Positions 41,428-52,203 of a stretch of 64,000 nucleotides of DNA are shown one piece after another; within the stretch, counting starts at the first letter, position 1, and each line of letters opens with the position of its first letter. The DNA is from Epilithonimonas hungarica. GTDB lineage: Bacteria; Bacteroidota; Bacteroidia; Flavobacteriales; Weeksellaceae. The translations under genes were made by a program, and so were the position numbers. Below the pieces are notes generated by a model. The model saw only the letters and a list, made by a program, of their open reading frames with translations. It did no database searches and had not been told where the DNA came from. Location: the NCBI RefSeq assembly GCF_900102265.1, contig NZ_FNBH01000003.1, positions 186,001 to 250,000 of the forward strand, given 5' to 3'.

Positions 41428-42246
41428 ATGAGTGAAGAAAAGGAAATGTCCTTTCTTGGGCATATCGGAGAACTAAGAGCACATTTGGTGAGGTCTATTT
41501 TGGCAATTGTGATTTTGGCGGTTATTGTCGGGTTCAATATCAATTGGGTAATGGACCATATTTTTTTCGGACCTACAAGAAATGATTTCTTGACATTCCG
41601 GATCGTGAATCATTACTCCAGAGAACTGACAGGCAATGACAGTTTTATTTTACCAGCACAATTCAGTGTTCAGCAGAAGCAATTGTTTCAACAGTTCAAT
41701 GTGATGATGGCAGTTTCAATATTTTCGGGAGTTGTCTTGGCTTTTCCGTATATCGTTTGGGAAATTTGGAAATTCATCAGTCCTGCACTGATGCCGAAAG
41801 AAAAAAAGAATTCTATTTTCTATATCAATTCTATTTGGATCCTCTTTATGTGCGGTGTTTTGACGGGCTATTTTCTGATCTTGCCATTCGCGATCAATTT
41901 TGGGTTGCTGTTCAAGGTTTCGGATAATATCGTTCAGCTTTTCGATCTGTCAGATTACACTACTCTATTCTTGCAAGTTACACTAGGGATGGGTGTTGTG
42001 TTTCTATTTCCAATTGCCGTTTATATTTTGACATCAATCGGAATACTGACACCAAAATTCCTCAGAACTTACAGACGACACGCTATTGTCCTGATAATGG
42101 TAGTTGCAGCGATCATTACACCTGCTGATGTTCTGAGCATGATGGCAGCGGCACTTCCGTTAGTTATCCTTTATGAAATAAGTGTTTTGATGTCAAACTT
42201 TATTTACAAGAAAATGCAAAGACAATATCTGAAAAACGGAAACTAA
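41428..42246 (+). CDS. tatC: Sec-independent protein translocase subunit TatC
   Basis: TatC is the core membrane receptor for twin-arginine signal peptides. It has 272 residues and six membrane helices. The conserved N-terminus EMSFLGHIGELRAHLVRSIL and the loop AFPYIVWEIWKFISPALMPKEKK are diagnostic. A cytosolic or periplasmic insert between helices 1 and 2 (FGPTRNDFLTFRIVNHYSRE and after) is longer than in E. coli, as is usual in Bacteroidetes. TatA is not in this window. Confidence 0.95.
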   Translation: MSEEKEMSFLGHIGELRAHLVRSILAIVILAVIVGFNINWVMDHIFFGPTRNDFLTFRIVNHYSRELTGNDSFILPAQFSVQQKQLFQQFNVMMAVSIFSGVVLAFPYIVWEIWKFISPALMPKEKKNSIFYINSIWILFMCGVLTGYFLILPFAINFGLLFKVSDNIVQLFDLSDYTTLFLQVTLGMGVVFLFPIAVYILTSIGILTPKFLRTYRRHAIVLIMVVAAIITPADVLSMMAAALPLVILYEISVLMSNFIYKKMQRQYLKNGN

Positions 42247-42260
42247 GCCCGGATAAAAAT

Positions 42261-42295
42261 AAAAAGATCAGCCAATCATAATTGCTGATCTTTTT
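42261..42295. terminator. Bidirectional intrinsic terminator
   Basis: AAAAAGATCAGC (42261-42272) pairs with GCTGATCTTTTT (42284-42295), between the convergent tatC and Crp/Fnr-type genes. Confidence 0.8.
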
Positions 42296-42313
42296 ATTAG
42301 AATAAGTTTAAAA

Positions 42314-42886
42314 TTAACCTTTAACAATTTCTTTTCTAATGCGGCTCAGAGACGTATCCGTAATCCCAAGATAAGAAGCCACATTTTTAAGTGGTGCAAA
42401 TTTCAGAACATCAGGCTTTTCTTCAATTAAAGAAAGATAACGTTCTGTAGCTGATTTGGTTATCATTTCCACAGAACGGTTTTTAAGATAGAATAACTGA
42501 TAAGACATCCACGCTCTTCCCCATTCCGTAAGCGCCGGAATACTATGGAACAATTCCTGAAAATCCTCATAACTGATCTTCCAAACCACACAATCTGTCT
42601 CCGCCTGTATATTTTCTATCGAAGGAATTCTTTGGAATATTGAAGACGCTTCTATAATAATATCATTGATCGTAAAGAAATTAATCGTGATATCATCATT
42701 ATTGATATCATAAACAAACGAACGCACAACGCCACTTTCCAGTACGAAATAATCATTGGATATTTCATTTTCCTTTAAGAAAAAATCACCTTTCTTATAA
42801 TTTATCTTTTCGTGTTTATTGAAGATCAGACTGAGGCCTTCTTCAGAAAAAGCGGGATGCTGATAGATGTTTTTTAGTACGTCCAT
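42314..42886 (-). CDS. Crp/Fnr family transcriptional regulator
   Basis: This 190-residue protein has a cyclic-nucleotide-binding-like beta barrel (about 25-115, INYKKGDFFLKENEISNDYF, VLESGVVRSFVYDINNDDIT). A C-terminal helix-turn-helix follows (LKNVASYLGITDTSLSRIRK). It lacks the clear cAMP phosphate-binding RxS motif and the FNR cysteines, so the ligand is unknown, as for most Bacteroidetes members. Its start lies just beyond the tpx terminator, and its promoter may overlap that hairpin (TACTTTAG, complement of 42907-42914). Confidence 0.88.
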   Translation of the reverse strand: MDVLKNIYQHPAFSEEGLSLIFNKHEKINYKKGDFFLKENEISNDYFVLESGVVRSFVYDINNDDITINFFTINDIIIEASSIFQRIPSIENIQAETDCVVWKISYEDFQELFHSIPALTEWGRAWMSYQLFYLKNRSVEMITKSATERYLSLIEEKPDVLKFAPLKNVASYLGITDTSLSRIRKEIVKG

Positions 42887-42890
42887 AAAA

Positions 42891-42927
42891 TAAAAAAACG
42901 GAAAATCTAAAGTAATGGATTTTCCGT
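42891..42927 (-). terminator. Intrinsic terminator of tpx
   Basis: ACGGAAAATC (42898-42907) pairs with GATTTTCCGT (42918-42927). On the minus strand a T-run follows. Confidence 0.7.
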
Positions 42928-42953
42928 TAATATGAATTATTTTAATTGAAATT

Positions 42954-43451
42954 TTATTTCAATGCATTGATAGCGTTTTCGTAATTAGGTTCCTGCCCTA
43001 TTTCCGGAACTTGCTCTGTATAGATTACTGTTCCTTTCTCATCCAAAGCAATAACTGCTCTGCTCAACAAACCTCTCAATGGGGAATCGTCCAAAGTCAC
43101 GCCGTAATCTTCTCCGAAATTCCCTCTGAAGTCCGACAACACTTCTACATTGTCAAGACCTTCAGCCGCACAAAATCTATTAAGCGCAAATGGTAGATCT
43201 CTGGAAACATTAATAACAACAGTATTTTCCAAAGAACCAGCTTCTTTGTTGAATTGTCTTGCAGAAGCAGCACAAACGCCCGTATCGATGCTTGGGAAGA
43301 TATTCAACAATACTTTTTTTCCAGTATAATCGGCCAGATGTTTTTCTGATAGATCTGCTCCGACTAATGTAAATTCCTGAGCGATAGTTCCAACTTCCGG
43401 CAAAGTTCCAACCGTATTGATAGGACTCCCTTTGAATGTAATTTGTGACAT
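42954..43451 (-). CDS. tpx: Thiol peroxidase (Tpx), 2-Cys peroxiredoxin
   Basis: Tpx reduces hydrogen peroxide and lipid hydroperoxides using thioredoxin. It has 165 residues. The peroxidatic Cys is in FPSIDTGVCAASARQFN and the resolving Cys is in LNRFCAAEGLDNVEVLSDFR, matching the two-cysteine mechanism of the Tpx subfamily. It is transcribed from its own perfect -7 element and followed by a Crp/Fnr-type gene on the same strand. Confidence 0.96.
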   Translation of the reverse strand: MSQITFKGSPINTVGTLPEVGTIAQEFTLVGADLSEKHLADYTGKKVLLNIFPSIDTGVCAASARQFNKEAGSLENTVVINVSRDLPFALNRFCAAEGLDNVEVLSDFRGNFGEDYGVTLDDSPLRGLLSRAVIALDEKGTVIYTEQVPEIGQEPNYENAINALK

Positions 43452-43473
43452 TGTTTTATTTTTTAGTAAGACT

Positions 43474-43481
43474 CAAAATTA
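43474..43481 (-). promoter_or_regulatory. -7 element of tpx
   Basis: The complement reads TAATTTTG, a perfect TAnnTTTG, about 22 bases before the ATG at 43451. Confidence 0.5.
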
Positions 43482-43549
43482 GATATTTTTTTTCGAAATA
43501 AATATTAACAAATATTCTTATTTTAGCGCCCAAATTATTAAATACACAA

Positions 43550-43999
43550 ATGAAAAAACTCTATTTTGGTGTATTACTGGTTTTTCCTTTGTTAGGAAGC
43601 GCTCAGTCGGTCATTGGGAATATTAATTCCGGTGCTGTTTCTGAGAATTCTTTCAGCCATTCTGTAGGAGAAATCTATGTAATACCGTCTAATCCGGATG
43701 ATGCTAATTCCGGAACACTGGGAATCTTATACCAAACCAATTTAAAGGTTTTAGGTATTAATGAAATATTGAAAGACGAAGTTAAAATCTATCCCAATCC
43801 TACTGCCGATTTTATCAATCTACAATTAAGTTCGAAAACTAAAATTGACGAAGCTGTTATCTACGACAATTCCGGCAGAATGATTTTAAAAACAAAAATC
43901 GAATCGGATAAAATAGATTTACGCTCCCTCAATACAGGAATTTATCTACTTTATTTTACAAATACAGACATCAAACCTATAAAAATTATAAAAAAATAA
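43550..43999 (+). CDS. Small T9SS cargo protein with type A sorting domain
   Basis: This 149-residue exported protein has a signal peptide ending near GSAQS. A short N-terminal region (NINSGAVSENSFSHSVGEIY) leads into a complete Por-type sorting tail (VKIYPNPTADFINLQL, EAVIYDNSGRMILKTK, LNTGIYLLYF, IKIIKK). Half the protein is secretion signal. The N-terminal part has the look of the short repeats often preceding the sorting domain in Flavobacteria and may be an adhesion or structural piece. The gene is 7 bases from the next, a larger surface protein, so they form an operon. Confidence 0.85.
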   Translation: MKKLYFGVLLVFPLLGSAQSVIGNINSGAVSENSFSHSVGEIYVIPSNPDDANSGTLGILYQTNLKVLGINEILKDEVKIYPNPTADFINLQLSSKTKIDEAVIYDNSGRMILKTKIESDKIDLRSLNTGIYLLYFTNTDIKPIKIIKK

Positions 44000-44006
44000 A
44001 AACCAA

Positions 44007-45350
44007 ATGAAAAAACTCTATATCGCTTTAAGCTTATTTTTAGCTTCTTTAGCCTATTCACAAGTTCCACAAGCTTTTACTTATCAAACAATTGCATTCA
44101 ACTCTGCTGGTGCGCCAATTGCTAATGGAAATGTAAAATTAAGAATCAGCATTCTGGACAATTCTGCAACAGGAACTGTCTTATATACTGAGACTCATAC
44201 AAAAACAACCAATTCCAAAGGTTTGGTTAATCTTAATATCGGACAAGGGACTGCAACTACAGGAAACTTCGGCGGAATCAATTGGGGAACGAATACAAAA
44301 TTTGTAAAAGTGGAAATTGACCCAACTGGCGGAAGTAATTATACTAATGTTGGAGTGAATCAATTGATGAGTGTTCCTTATGCTCAAGTTAGCAAAACTG
44401 TTGTGACCGGTGCTGGACAAGGAATTACTTTGGTCTCTCCGAACGGAACTCCTTATGAAGTGAAAGTAAATGATGCTGGACAACTATCTTTACCAACTTC
44501 AAATTCATCAAGCACAAGTCCATCAAACTTATATTTATATGGTTCTTTTAATAATTGGTCTGCGACATCTTCGATTGAATTTGGCAAAAATATTCAACCG
44601 TTTGGTTCTGGTTTTAATGGTTTCATTTATCTAAAATCAGGAGACCAAATTAAATTTTTAGCAGATCAAACAGGAAATGTAATTTTAGGTAGTAGTGATG
44701 GATTATCCGGAAATTTAACTCAAAACGGTAATGCCATCAATATTCCTTCTAATGGATACTATAATATTTCGGTAAGCCAAAGTAATTATTATCAGATTTC
44801 TCCTATAAATATTTCGTATGGAGGTGTAACTATGAATTATGACTATACCAATTATACTTCCACTAATTTTAATTATAGAAATACTTCCACTACGACCATC
44901 AACAATTCTATAAAATTAGGAACATATACTTTTGGAGACAATTTGAATGATGGAAGTTTAGATTATAATGGATCAGATATATATACTCCGACAAGTAATG
45001 TTTTGAAAACAAAAATTAATTTTAATGGCTCCGGAACTTATCAGACTGTTAAGACCTTCACACCTCCTGCAACTCTTTATACAAAAGTTTACTACACTGA
45101 TGGAACAGTAGGAAATCAATCAATAACTATGTCTTCATCTTCGAATATATTTACAGGATATTTCACCACTACTAATCCTGCGGTGATATATTTTACAGAT
45201 TCATATACTGGAAATGGAACAATACAATACGGAGGACAAAATAATATATTAACACTTGCTGGTCAAGGTTTTATTAGTGTTCCAGAACCTGGCAATTATT
45301 CTGTAAAATTAGATTTTAATACATCAAGTTATTCGATTCAAAAACAATAA
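44007..45350 (+). CDS. Secreted surface protein with SusE/SusF-like modules
   Basis: This 447-residue protein has a signal peptide ending SLAYSQ. Residues about 20-155 are a beta-sandwich found at the N-terminus of many Bacteroidetes surface proteins (PQAFTYQTIAFNSAGAPIAN, YTETHTKTTNSKGLVNLNIG, NQLMSVPYAQVSKT). A Ser-rich linker and a module starting NLYLYGSFNNWSATSSIEFG follow, with the glycine/tryptophan pattern of SusE/SusF glycan-binding repeats. Further Ser/Thr/Asn-rich beta modules run to the end. It lacks a recognisable sorting tail of its own. Function: glycan binding or adhesion is likely but inferred. Confidence 0.75.
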   Translation: MKKLYIALSLFLASLAYSQVPQAFTYQTIAFNSAGAPIANGNVKLRISILDNSATGTVLYTETHTKTTNSKGLVNLNIGQGTATTGNFGGINWGTNTKFVKVEIDPTGGSNYTNVGVNQLMSVPYAQVSKTVVTGAGQGITLVSPNGTPYEVKVNDAGQLSLPTSNSSSTSPSNLYLYGSFNNWSATSSIEFGKNIQPFGSGFNGFIYLKSGDQIKFLADQTGNVILGSSDGLSGNLTQNGNAINIPSNGYYNISVSQSNYYQISPINISYGGVTMNYDYTNYTSTNFNYRNTSTTTINNSIKLGTYTFGDNLNDGSLDYNGSDIYTPTSNVLKTKINFNGSGTYQTVKTFTPPATLYTKVYYTDGTVGNQSITMSSSSNIFTGYFTTTNPAVIYFTDSYTGNGTIQYGGQNNILTLAGQGFISVPEPGNYSVKLDFNTSSYSIQKQ

Positions 45351-45358
45351 ATACAATT

Positions 45359-45382
45359 AGACTGCAATAAGCAGTCTTTTTT
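45359..45382 (+). terminator. Intrinsic terminator of the surface-protein operon
   Basis: AGACTGC pairs with GCAGTCT around a 5-base loop, followed by six T residues. Confidence 0.75.
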
Positions 45383-45449
45383 ATTTTAGTTAACAAGAAA
45401 ACCACTCAAAAATCATATCTCTGATATTAGAAAATTATTATAAAAACAC

Positions 45450-45457
45450 TAAATTTG
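45450..45457 (+). promoter_or_regulatory. -7 element of the isocitrate dehydrogenase gene
   Basis: TAAATTTG is a perfect TAnnTTTG, about 39 bases before the ATG. Confidence 0.45.
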
Positions 45458-45478
45458 TATGTTTTGAAAAAACAGTAA

Positions 45479-47716
<2,238 letters not shown>

Positions 47717-47737
47717 TTAATTCTTCCAATAAATTTT

Positions 47738-47763
47738 AAAAGCTCCTTTTCAGGGGCTTTTTT
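47738..47763 (+). terminator. Intrinsic terminator of the isocitrate dehydrogenase gene
   Basis: AAAAGCTCC pairs with GGGGCTTTT (one G-T pair), followed by T residues. Confidence 0.7.
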
Positions 47764-47774
47764 AGTATAATATA

Positions 47775-48116
47775 TCACCCGATTTTATCTTCTACAATTA
47801 CTCTTCTGTGTTCTCTTCCCCAATTGATCATTTCCCCGATTATTTTTCCGAAAGTTCTGCAATATTCTGTAGCTTCATATTCGATTAAAACGGGTATGTC
47901 TGGATAGACATTTCGCTTTACCAATTTATTCAGTTCCATATCTTTCAATTCTTTTGAAAGCATTCTTGTTGTGATTCCAGGAATACTTCTTTCGATTTCA
48001 CGAAAACGTTTGTTACCATTGCAGAGTGAATTGATAACGGGAATTCGCCATTTTCCACCAATGAAATATAAGGTGTCCTGCAAGGCTCTCCGTTCTTCGG
48101 TCTGGTCTCTTTCCAT
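47775..48116 (-). CDS. HxlR family transcriptional regulator
   Basis: This 113-residue winged-helix protein has the HxlR hallmarks TLYFIGGKWRIPVINSLCNG, RFREIERSIPGITTRMLSKELKDME, and YEATEYCRTFGKIIGEMINWG. Family members often sense quinones, aldehydes or other electrophiles through a cysteine near the N-terminus. Cys32 sits in the first helix-turn region and could act so, but is not at the YodB Cys6 position. It is divergent from an SDR oxidoreductase, its probable target. Confidence 0.9.
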   Translation of the reverse strand: MERDQTEERRALQDTLYFIGGKWRIPVINSLCNGNKRFREIERSIPGITTRMLSKELKDMELNKLVKRNVYPDIPVLIEYEATEYCRTFGKIIGEMINWGREHRRVIVEDKIG

Positions 48117-48121
48117 AGTTG

Positions 48122-48202
48122 CAAAGTTAAATGATATAATGAATTATACTGATATACTCTGTGATACTGGTTACAAAAGTATATCAATTTGAAATAACTT
48201 TG
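48122..48202. promoter_or_regulatory. Divergent HxlR/SDR promoter region with inverted repeats
   Basis: Both genes have identical perfect -7 elements TAACTTTG, on the minus strand at 48122-48129 (5 bases from the HxlR ATG) and on the plus strand at 48195-48202. Between them TGATATACT (48150-48158) and AGTATATCA (48178-48186) form a perfect 9-bp inverted repeat, and extra ATACT copies occur nearby. This is a likely HxlR operator. Confidence 0.55.
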
Positions 48203-48219
48203 TCAAAAATTTTAAAACA

Positions 48220-48966
48220 ATGAACAAGTTCAATGACAAACTAGCCATCGTAACCGGTGGAAATAGCGGAATAGGTTATGCAACTGCAAAAGAATTAATC
48301 GCAGAAGGTGCAAATGTGATTGTTACAGGAAGAAGGAAGGAAGCTATTGAAAAAGCGGCAGAAGAATTGGGAGCAATTCCTTTTGTTGCAGACCAAGGAA
48401 AATTGGAAGATATAATATCTTTAAAAGATGAAATTGAAAGTCAATTCGGAAAAATTGATATTTTGTTTATTAATGCTGGAATTACCGGAAAATCAGATTC
48501 CATAGAAAATATGAGTTCAGAAAACTTTGATAATGTGATCGATATTAATTTCAAAGGTGCCTATTTTACTTTAAGCAAATTCATTCCCTTATTAAATGAT
48601 GGTGCATCTGTTGTCTTTTTATCATCAATTGTTGCTTCAATTTATAAGCCCAACAGTTCTGTTTATCAGGCAAGTAAAGCCGCACTTAATTCAATTGCAA
48701 AAACAGCCGCCGTGGAATTAGCTCCAAGAAAGATAAGAGTGAACATCGTAAGTCCGGGCCCAACCAAAACAGAAATCATGACCAAGGCCGGATTGGATTC
48801 GAAAACTTTGGAAGGACTGAATGATTGGTTGACAGAGCTAATTCCCCTTAAAAAAATGGGAAATCCTGAAGATGTTGCAAAGGCTGTCGTTTATCTGTCG
48901 GATAACAATATTGCAAGTTTTATGACCGGAACTGAAATCGTAATCGATGGTGGAATGATTTTGTAA
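48220..48966 (+). CDS. SDR family oxidoreductase
   Basis: This 248-residue classical short-chain dehydrogenase has the cofactor loop TGGNSGIGYATAKELI. GRRK at the end of the second strand suggests NADPH preference. NAG is present in ILFINAGITGK. The catalytic Ser-Tyr-Lys lies in FLSSIVASIYKPNSSVYQASKAAL. The substrate is unknown. Expression under HxlR control suggests a role in removing a reactive carbonyl or quinone. A terminator follows. Confidence 0.92.
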   Translation: MNKFNDKLAIVTGGNSGIGYATAKELIAEGANVIVTGRRKEAIEKAAEELGAIPFVADQGKLEDIISLKDEIESQFGKIDILFINAGITGKSDSIENMSSENFDNVIDINFKGAYFTLSKFIPLLNDGASVVFLSSIVASIYKPNSSVYQASKAALNSIAKTAAVELAPRKIRVNIVSPGPTKTEIMTKAGLDSKTLEGLNDWLTELIPLKKMGNPEDVAKAVVYLSDNNIASFMTGTEIVIDGGMIL

Positions 48967-48987
48967 GAGCCGTGTTAAAAATTATAT

Positions 48988-49015
48988 AAAACCCTTGGCA
49001 AATGCTAAGGGTTTT
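48988..49015 (+). terminator. Intrinsic terminator of the SDR gene
   Basis: AAAACCCTT (48988-48996) pairs with AAGGGTTTT (49007-49015), with more T residues after. Confidence 0.75.
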
Positions 49016-49059
49016 CCTTTGTTTAATTAAATTGCAGAGAGAAACTAAAATTAACATTT

Positions 49060-51480
49060 ATGAAGCTTTTTGATATGAAAAAAATCTTTATTTTTTTTAT
49101 TTATGTTGTTGGGATTTTGACGTTTAAAGCTCAGGGAAGAATAGACAAAGCTATTCAGAATCTGGAACAGAATTACACGCAGGAAAAAGTCTATGTTCTA
49201 TTAGACAAAGACAATTATGTCGTTGGGGACAATATCTATTTCAAATCTTTTGTTTTCGATGGTTACAGGCGTTCAACCATTTCTAATACACTATTTGTAG
49301 AATTGTACGACCACAACAAAAATCTGGTAGACAAAAGAACAATTGCGCTCAAAAACGGCGAAGGTGATGGCTCTTTTGTATTGACCGAAGCTTTGAAAGA
49401 AGATATTTATTTCTTTCGTGCCTACACAGCTTGGATGGCAAATTTCCCTGAGGAATTCAATTTTATAAAGCCTGTCCCAATCTACAATCCAAAATCTGAA
49501 CAAAAATTGGTACTTGATAAGAATATCAAATGGACCGCCAATGCTTTTCCGGAAAGTGGAACTTTTATTGAGAATATCAATACGAAAATTGCTGTAAGAT
49601 TATTCTCTCAAGGCATTCCGCCTGCAAGCTGGAGCGGTTACATTATCGATGCGGAAAAGCCAGCCGAAAAATTGGTCAGTTTCAAAGGATTTGACCAAAA
49701 TGTGAGCGCTTTCAATCTTACGCCAAAAGCAGGAAAAACTTACAAAGTAATTGTTGAGGATAATAAAGGAACTAAACAAACCATTGCTTTGCCAGCTGTC
49801 TCTAATTCAGGAGTTAATCTTCAGATAGCGAGTGATAACGACGGAATCAATTATGCATTAAAAAGTAATAATCTTGCAGAAGGTTTGAAAGGCCACAGCA
49901 TTGTTGGGATCATTAATAATCAAATGGTCTACAGAGCTAACATCAAAAATACTTCAGCAGAAATTTCAAGTAAAATTCCGACGAAAATAAGCGATGATAA
50001 AAATGCAGTCTTGCAGTTAGTTATATTCAATGATAAAGAAGAAGTTGTTGCCAAAAGGCTTTGCTTCGTTAAGCCAAAAAATCTGATCATCGAACAACCG
50101 ACCTTTGTTTCAATGTCTCTCAATAATGACCCGCGTTCTTTCAACAGCTTTGAATTAGAACCAGATACAGATTACCCAAGCTACACTGTGTTAGTCAAAG
50201 AAAATACAAAGACTGAAAGCACAAATGATAATAATATCTTGAGCGCACTTTGGCTGACAGGCGATTTTCCTTCTTCCATTTTTTCACCGGCTCGGTATTT
50301 TTCAAAAAATGCTAATACTGATGCTTTAGATGCTTTGTTGATTTCAGAAAGTTGGAAAAGATTTGATTGGGATTCTCTTCTGGCTGGAAAAACCCCGGAA
50401 ATCAAATACAAACCGGAATCTAATCTTTCGTTCAAAGGAAAAGTTACCAACAATGGTCGTGCAATTCCAAACAAAAGCGTCAATTTATTATTCAATGCAG
50501 GTGGAACAGATAAAGGAATTTCTCAGGCTATAACAGATGATAATGGTTTTATTTATCTCAATAATATTTATTTTGATGAGCCTTTGACGGTTTCTTATTA
50601 CCTGAATCAGGAGAAGAATAAAGCTTCAGAATCTGACAATGTGAATATCTATTTCCAGCCTTTGACAAACAATATTATCTACAAAAGTAATTTACCACCT
50701 ACCAATTATCGTTTGGTAGATCCTGGGCAGAATTCCCAAGTGGGTTCTGATGTTGCCAAAGCACTTCAAAACAAAAAAAATCAACAGATCCTTAAAACCG
50801 CTAACGAGGAAACCCTAATTGAAGAAGTTAAGGTAACAGCAAAGAAAGTCGATCTAAAAGAAAAATTGGATAAAGAACTATCCAGTGGGAGATTCAGCAG
50901 TATGAATGCGACTATTTTTGATCTGGTCAATGAGAATCAAGATGCCCAAGCTTCCCTTAATATTATGCAATGGTTGCAAGGCAGAGCTGCGGGATTGACT
51001 TTCACAATGGATAATTCCGGAAATTATGTCCCAAGCATCCGTGGTTCACAAGCGAAGTTATTTTTGGATGAAATGCCTGTTGACGCAAGTATGATCAATT
51101 CACTTCCTGTCAGCAATATTGCAATGGTAAAAATCCTGAAAAACGATGGTCTGGTTGGTGATGCAGTTGCTATTTACACAAAAAGAGGAAATATGTTGGC
51201 CGACCAGAAAGACGATAAAAAAGAACAGACCAACAAAACCATTCTGAGAGGCTATGATAAAGCAACTGAATTTGAACAGCCAGACATTACCAGTGATGCT
51301 TACAGGAAGGTTGAAAAAGACACGCGTGAACTTCTGTATTGGAATCCAAATTTAACTCCAGAATCTGGACTTCCTGCGAGAGCTATATTCTTCAATAATG
51401 ATGAAGCAAAAAACAGAGAAATCACAATCATAAGTTTTGACAAGGATGACAAACTTCTTTATTATAATGAAGTGAAATAA
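49060..51480 (+). CDS. MG2-domain protein with a TonB-receptor plug-like domain but no barrel
   Basis: The protein has 806 residues if the first ATG is used; ATG at 49075 gives a neater signal peptide (MKKIFIFFIYVVGILTFKAQ) and is equally possible. The N-terminal part resembles a macroglobulin MG2 domain (TQEKVYVLLDKDNYVVGDNIYFKS within it). A beta-rich middle has a carboxypeptidase-like module near 445-500 (LSFKGKVTNNGRAIPNKSVN). Residues about 590-715 resemble a TonB receptor plug (LQGRAAGLTFTMD, VPSIRGSQAKLFLDEMPVDA, NIAMVKILKNDG). No barrel follows; the protein ends in a short tail. It is probably periplasmic or outer-membrane attached. Function unknown. Confidence 0.8.
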   Translation: MKLFDMKKIFIFFIYVVGILTFKAQGRIDKAIQNLEQNYTQEKVYVLLDKDNYVVGDNIYFKSFVFDGYRRSTISNTLFVELYDHNKNLVDKRTIALKNGEGDGSFVLTEALKEDIYFFRAYTAWMANFPEEFNFIKPVPIYNPKSEQKLVLDKNIKWTANAFPESGTFIENINTKIAVRLFSQGIPPASWSGYIIDAEKPAEKLVSFKGFDQNVSAFNLTPKAGKTYKVIVEDNKGTKQTIALPAVSNSGVNLQIASDNDGINYALKSNNLAEGLKGHSIVGIINNQMVYRANIKNTSAEISSKIPTKISDDKNAVLQLVIFNDKEEVVAKRLCFVKPKNLIIEQPTFVSMSLNNDPRSFNSFELEPDTDYPSYTVLVKENTKTESTNDNNILSALWLTGDFPSSIFSPARYFSKNANTDALDALLISESWKRFDWDSLLAGKTPEIKYKPESNLSFKGKVTNNGRAIPNKSVNLLFNAGGTDKGISQAITDDNGFIYLNNIYFDEPLTVSYYLNQEKNKASESDNVNIYFQPLTNNIIYKSNLPPTNYRLVDPGQNSQVGSDVAKALQNKKNQQILKTANEETLIEEVKVTAKKVDLKEKLDKELSSGRFSSMNATIFDLVNENQDAQASLNIMQWLQGRAAGLTFTMDNSGNYVPSIRGSQAKLFLDEMPVDASMINSLPVSNIAMVKILKNDGLVGDAVAIYTKRGNMLADQKDDKKEQTNKTILRGYDKATEFEQPDITSDAYRKVEKDTRELLYWNPNLTPESGLPARAIFFNNDEAKNREITIISFDKDDKLLYYNEVK

Positions 51481-51493
51481 TTATGGACAAAAG

Positions 51494-51519
51494 ACTTTCC
51501 TATTCTGGAAAGTTTTTTT
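51494..51519 (+). terminator. Intrinsic terminator
   Basis: ACTTTCC pairs with GGAAAGT around a 6-base loop, followed by seven T residues. Confidence 0.7.
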
Positions 51520-51522
51520 GTT

Positions 51523-52161
51523 TTAAATTAAACTTAAAATAATATCCTGGATCTCTTTTGCTTTATTTACGGTCATAAAATGTCCTCCATTTTCAATCAC
51601 AAAATCAGTTTTCACATTTTTGATAGGGATTATTCTATCCTTATTTCCATGAATATGAAAACAGTTTTCAGGAATACTTTCATTCTTCCAATTTGCGATT
51701 TCATTGATTGCCCAAGAGAAAAAATCAAGTTCTGTATCTTGTAAAATTTCTTTTAAAAGTTGTTTTTCAGAATCAGTTTCGATTCCAAAAATCCAATTGG
51801 TAAGGGAATTTTGTTGTTTGAAAATCTTTTTTGGAATTAATTTGACGAGATTCTGTCTTCCAAATAATCTATAAACAAATGGAAGTTCAAACTTATTTTT
51901 TGCAGAAGCAATTAGAATCAACTTTTCAACTTTAATGATTTTTGAGATCTCGACAGTCAGCATTCCTCCGAAAGACAAACCGATCAGAATAGGATTTTCA
52001 GCAGTAATTTTCTTCGAAATTCTAAGCGCATAATTTTCCAAATTTTCCCTTTCCAAGGGTTGAATCCAATCTATGAATTCAACATCCAAAGTTCCAAAGT
52101 CAATATTGTTAAAAACTCTTTCATCAACTCCTAAACCACTGAAAACATAAATTTTACTCAT
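51523..52161 (-). CDS. Alpha/beta hydrolase
   Basis: This 212-residue protein begins with a compact core strand, YVFSGLGVDERVFNNI. The nucleophile elbow is GLSFGGML (Ser within G-x-S-x-G), the acid is probably in IHGNKDRIIPI, and the catalytic His is in ENGGHFMTVNKAKEI. All three residues of the triad are visible. There is little lid sequence. The substrate is unknown. It is downstream of rluB on the same strand but separated by a terminator. Confidence 0.85.
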   Translation of the reverse strand: MSKIYVFSGLGVDERVFNNIDFGTLDVEFIDWIQPLERENLENYALRISKKITAENPILIGLSFGGMLTVEISKIIKVEKLILIASAKNKFELPFVYRLFGRQNLVKLIPKKIFKQQNSLTNWIFGIETDSEKQLLKEILQDTELDFFSWAINEIANWKNESIPENCFHIHGNKDRIIPIKNVKTDFVIENGGHFMTVNKAKEIQDIILSLI

Positions 52162-52171
52162 ACATAAATAT

Positions 52172-52200
52172 AAAAAAAGACTGAAATTTTTCAGTCTTTT
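52172..52200 (-). terminator. Intrinsic terminator of rluB
   Basis: AAAAGACTGAAA pairs with TTTCAGTCTTTT across a very short loop; the minus-strand side ends in a T-run. Confidence 0.65.
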
Positions 52201-52203
52201 AAT

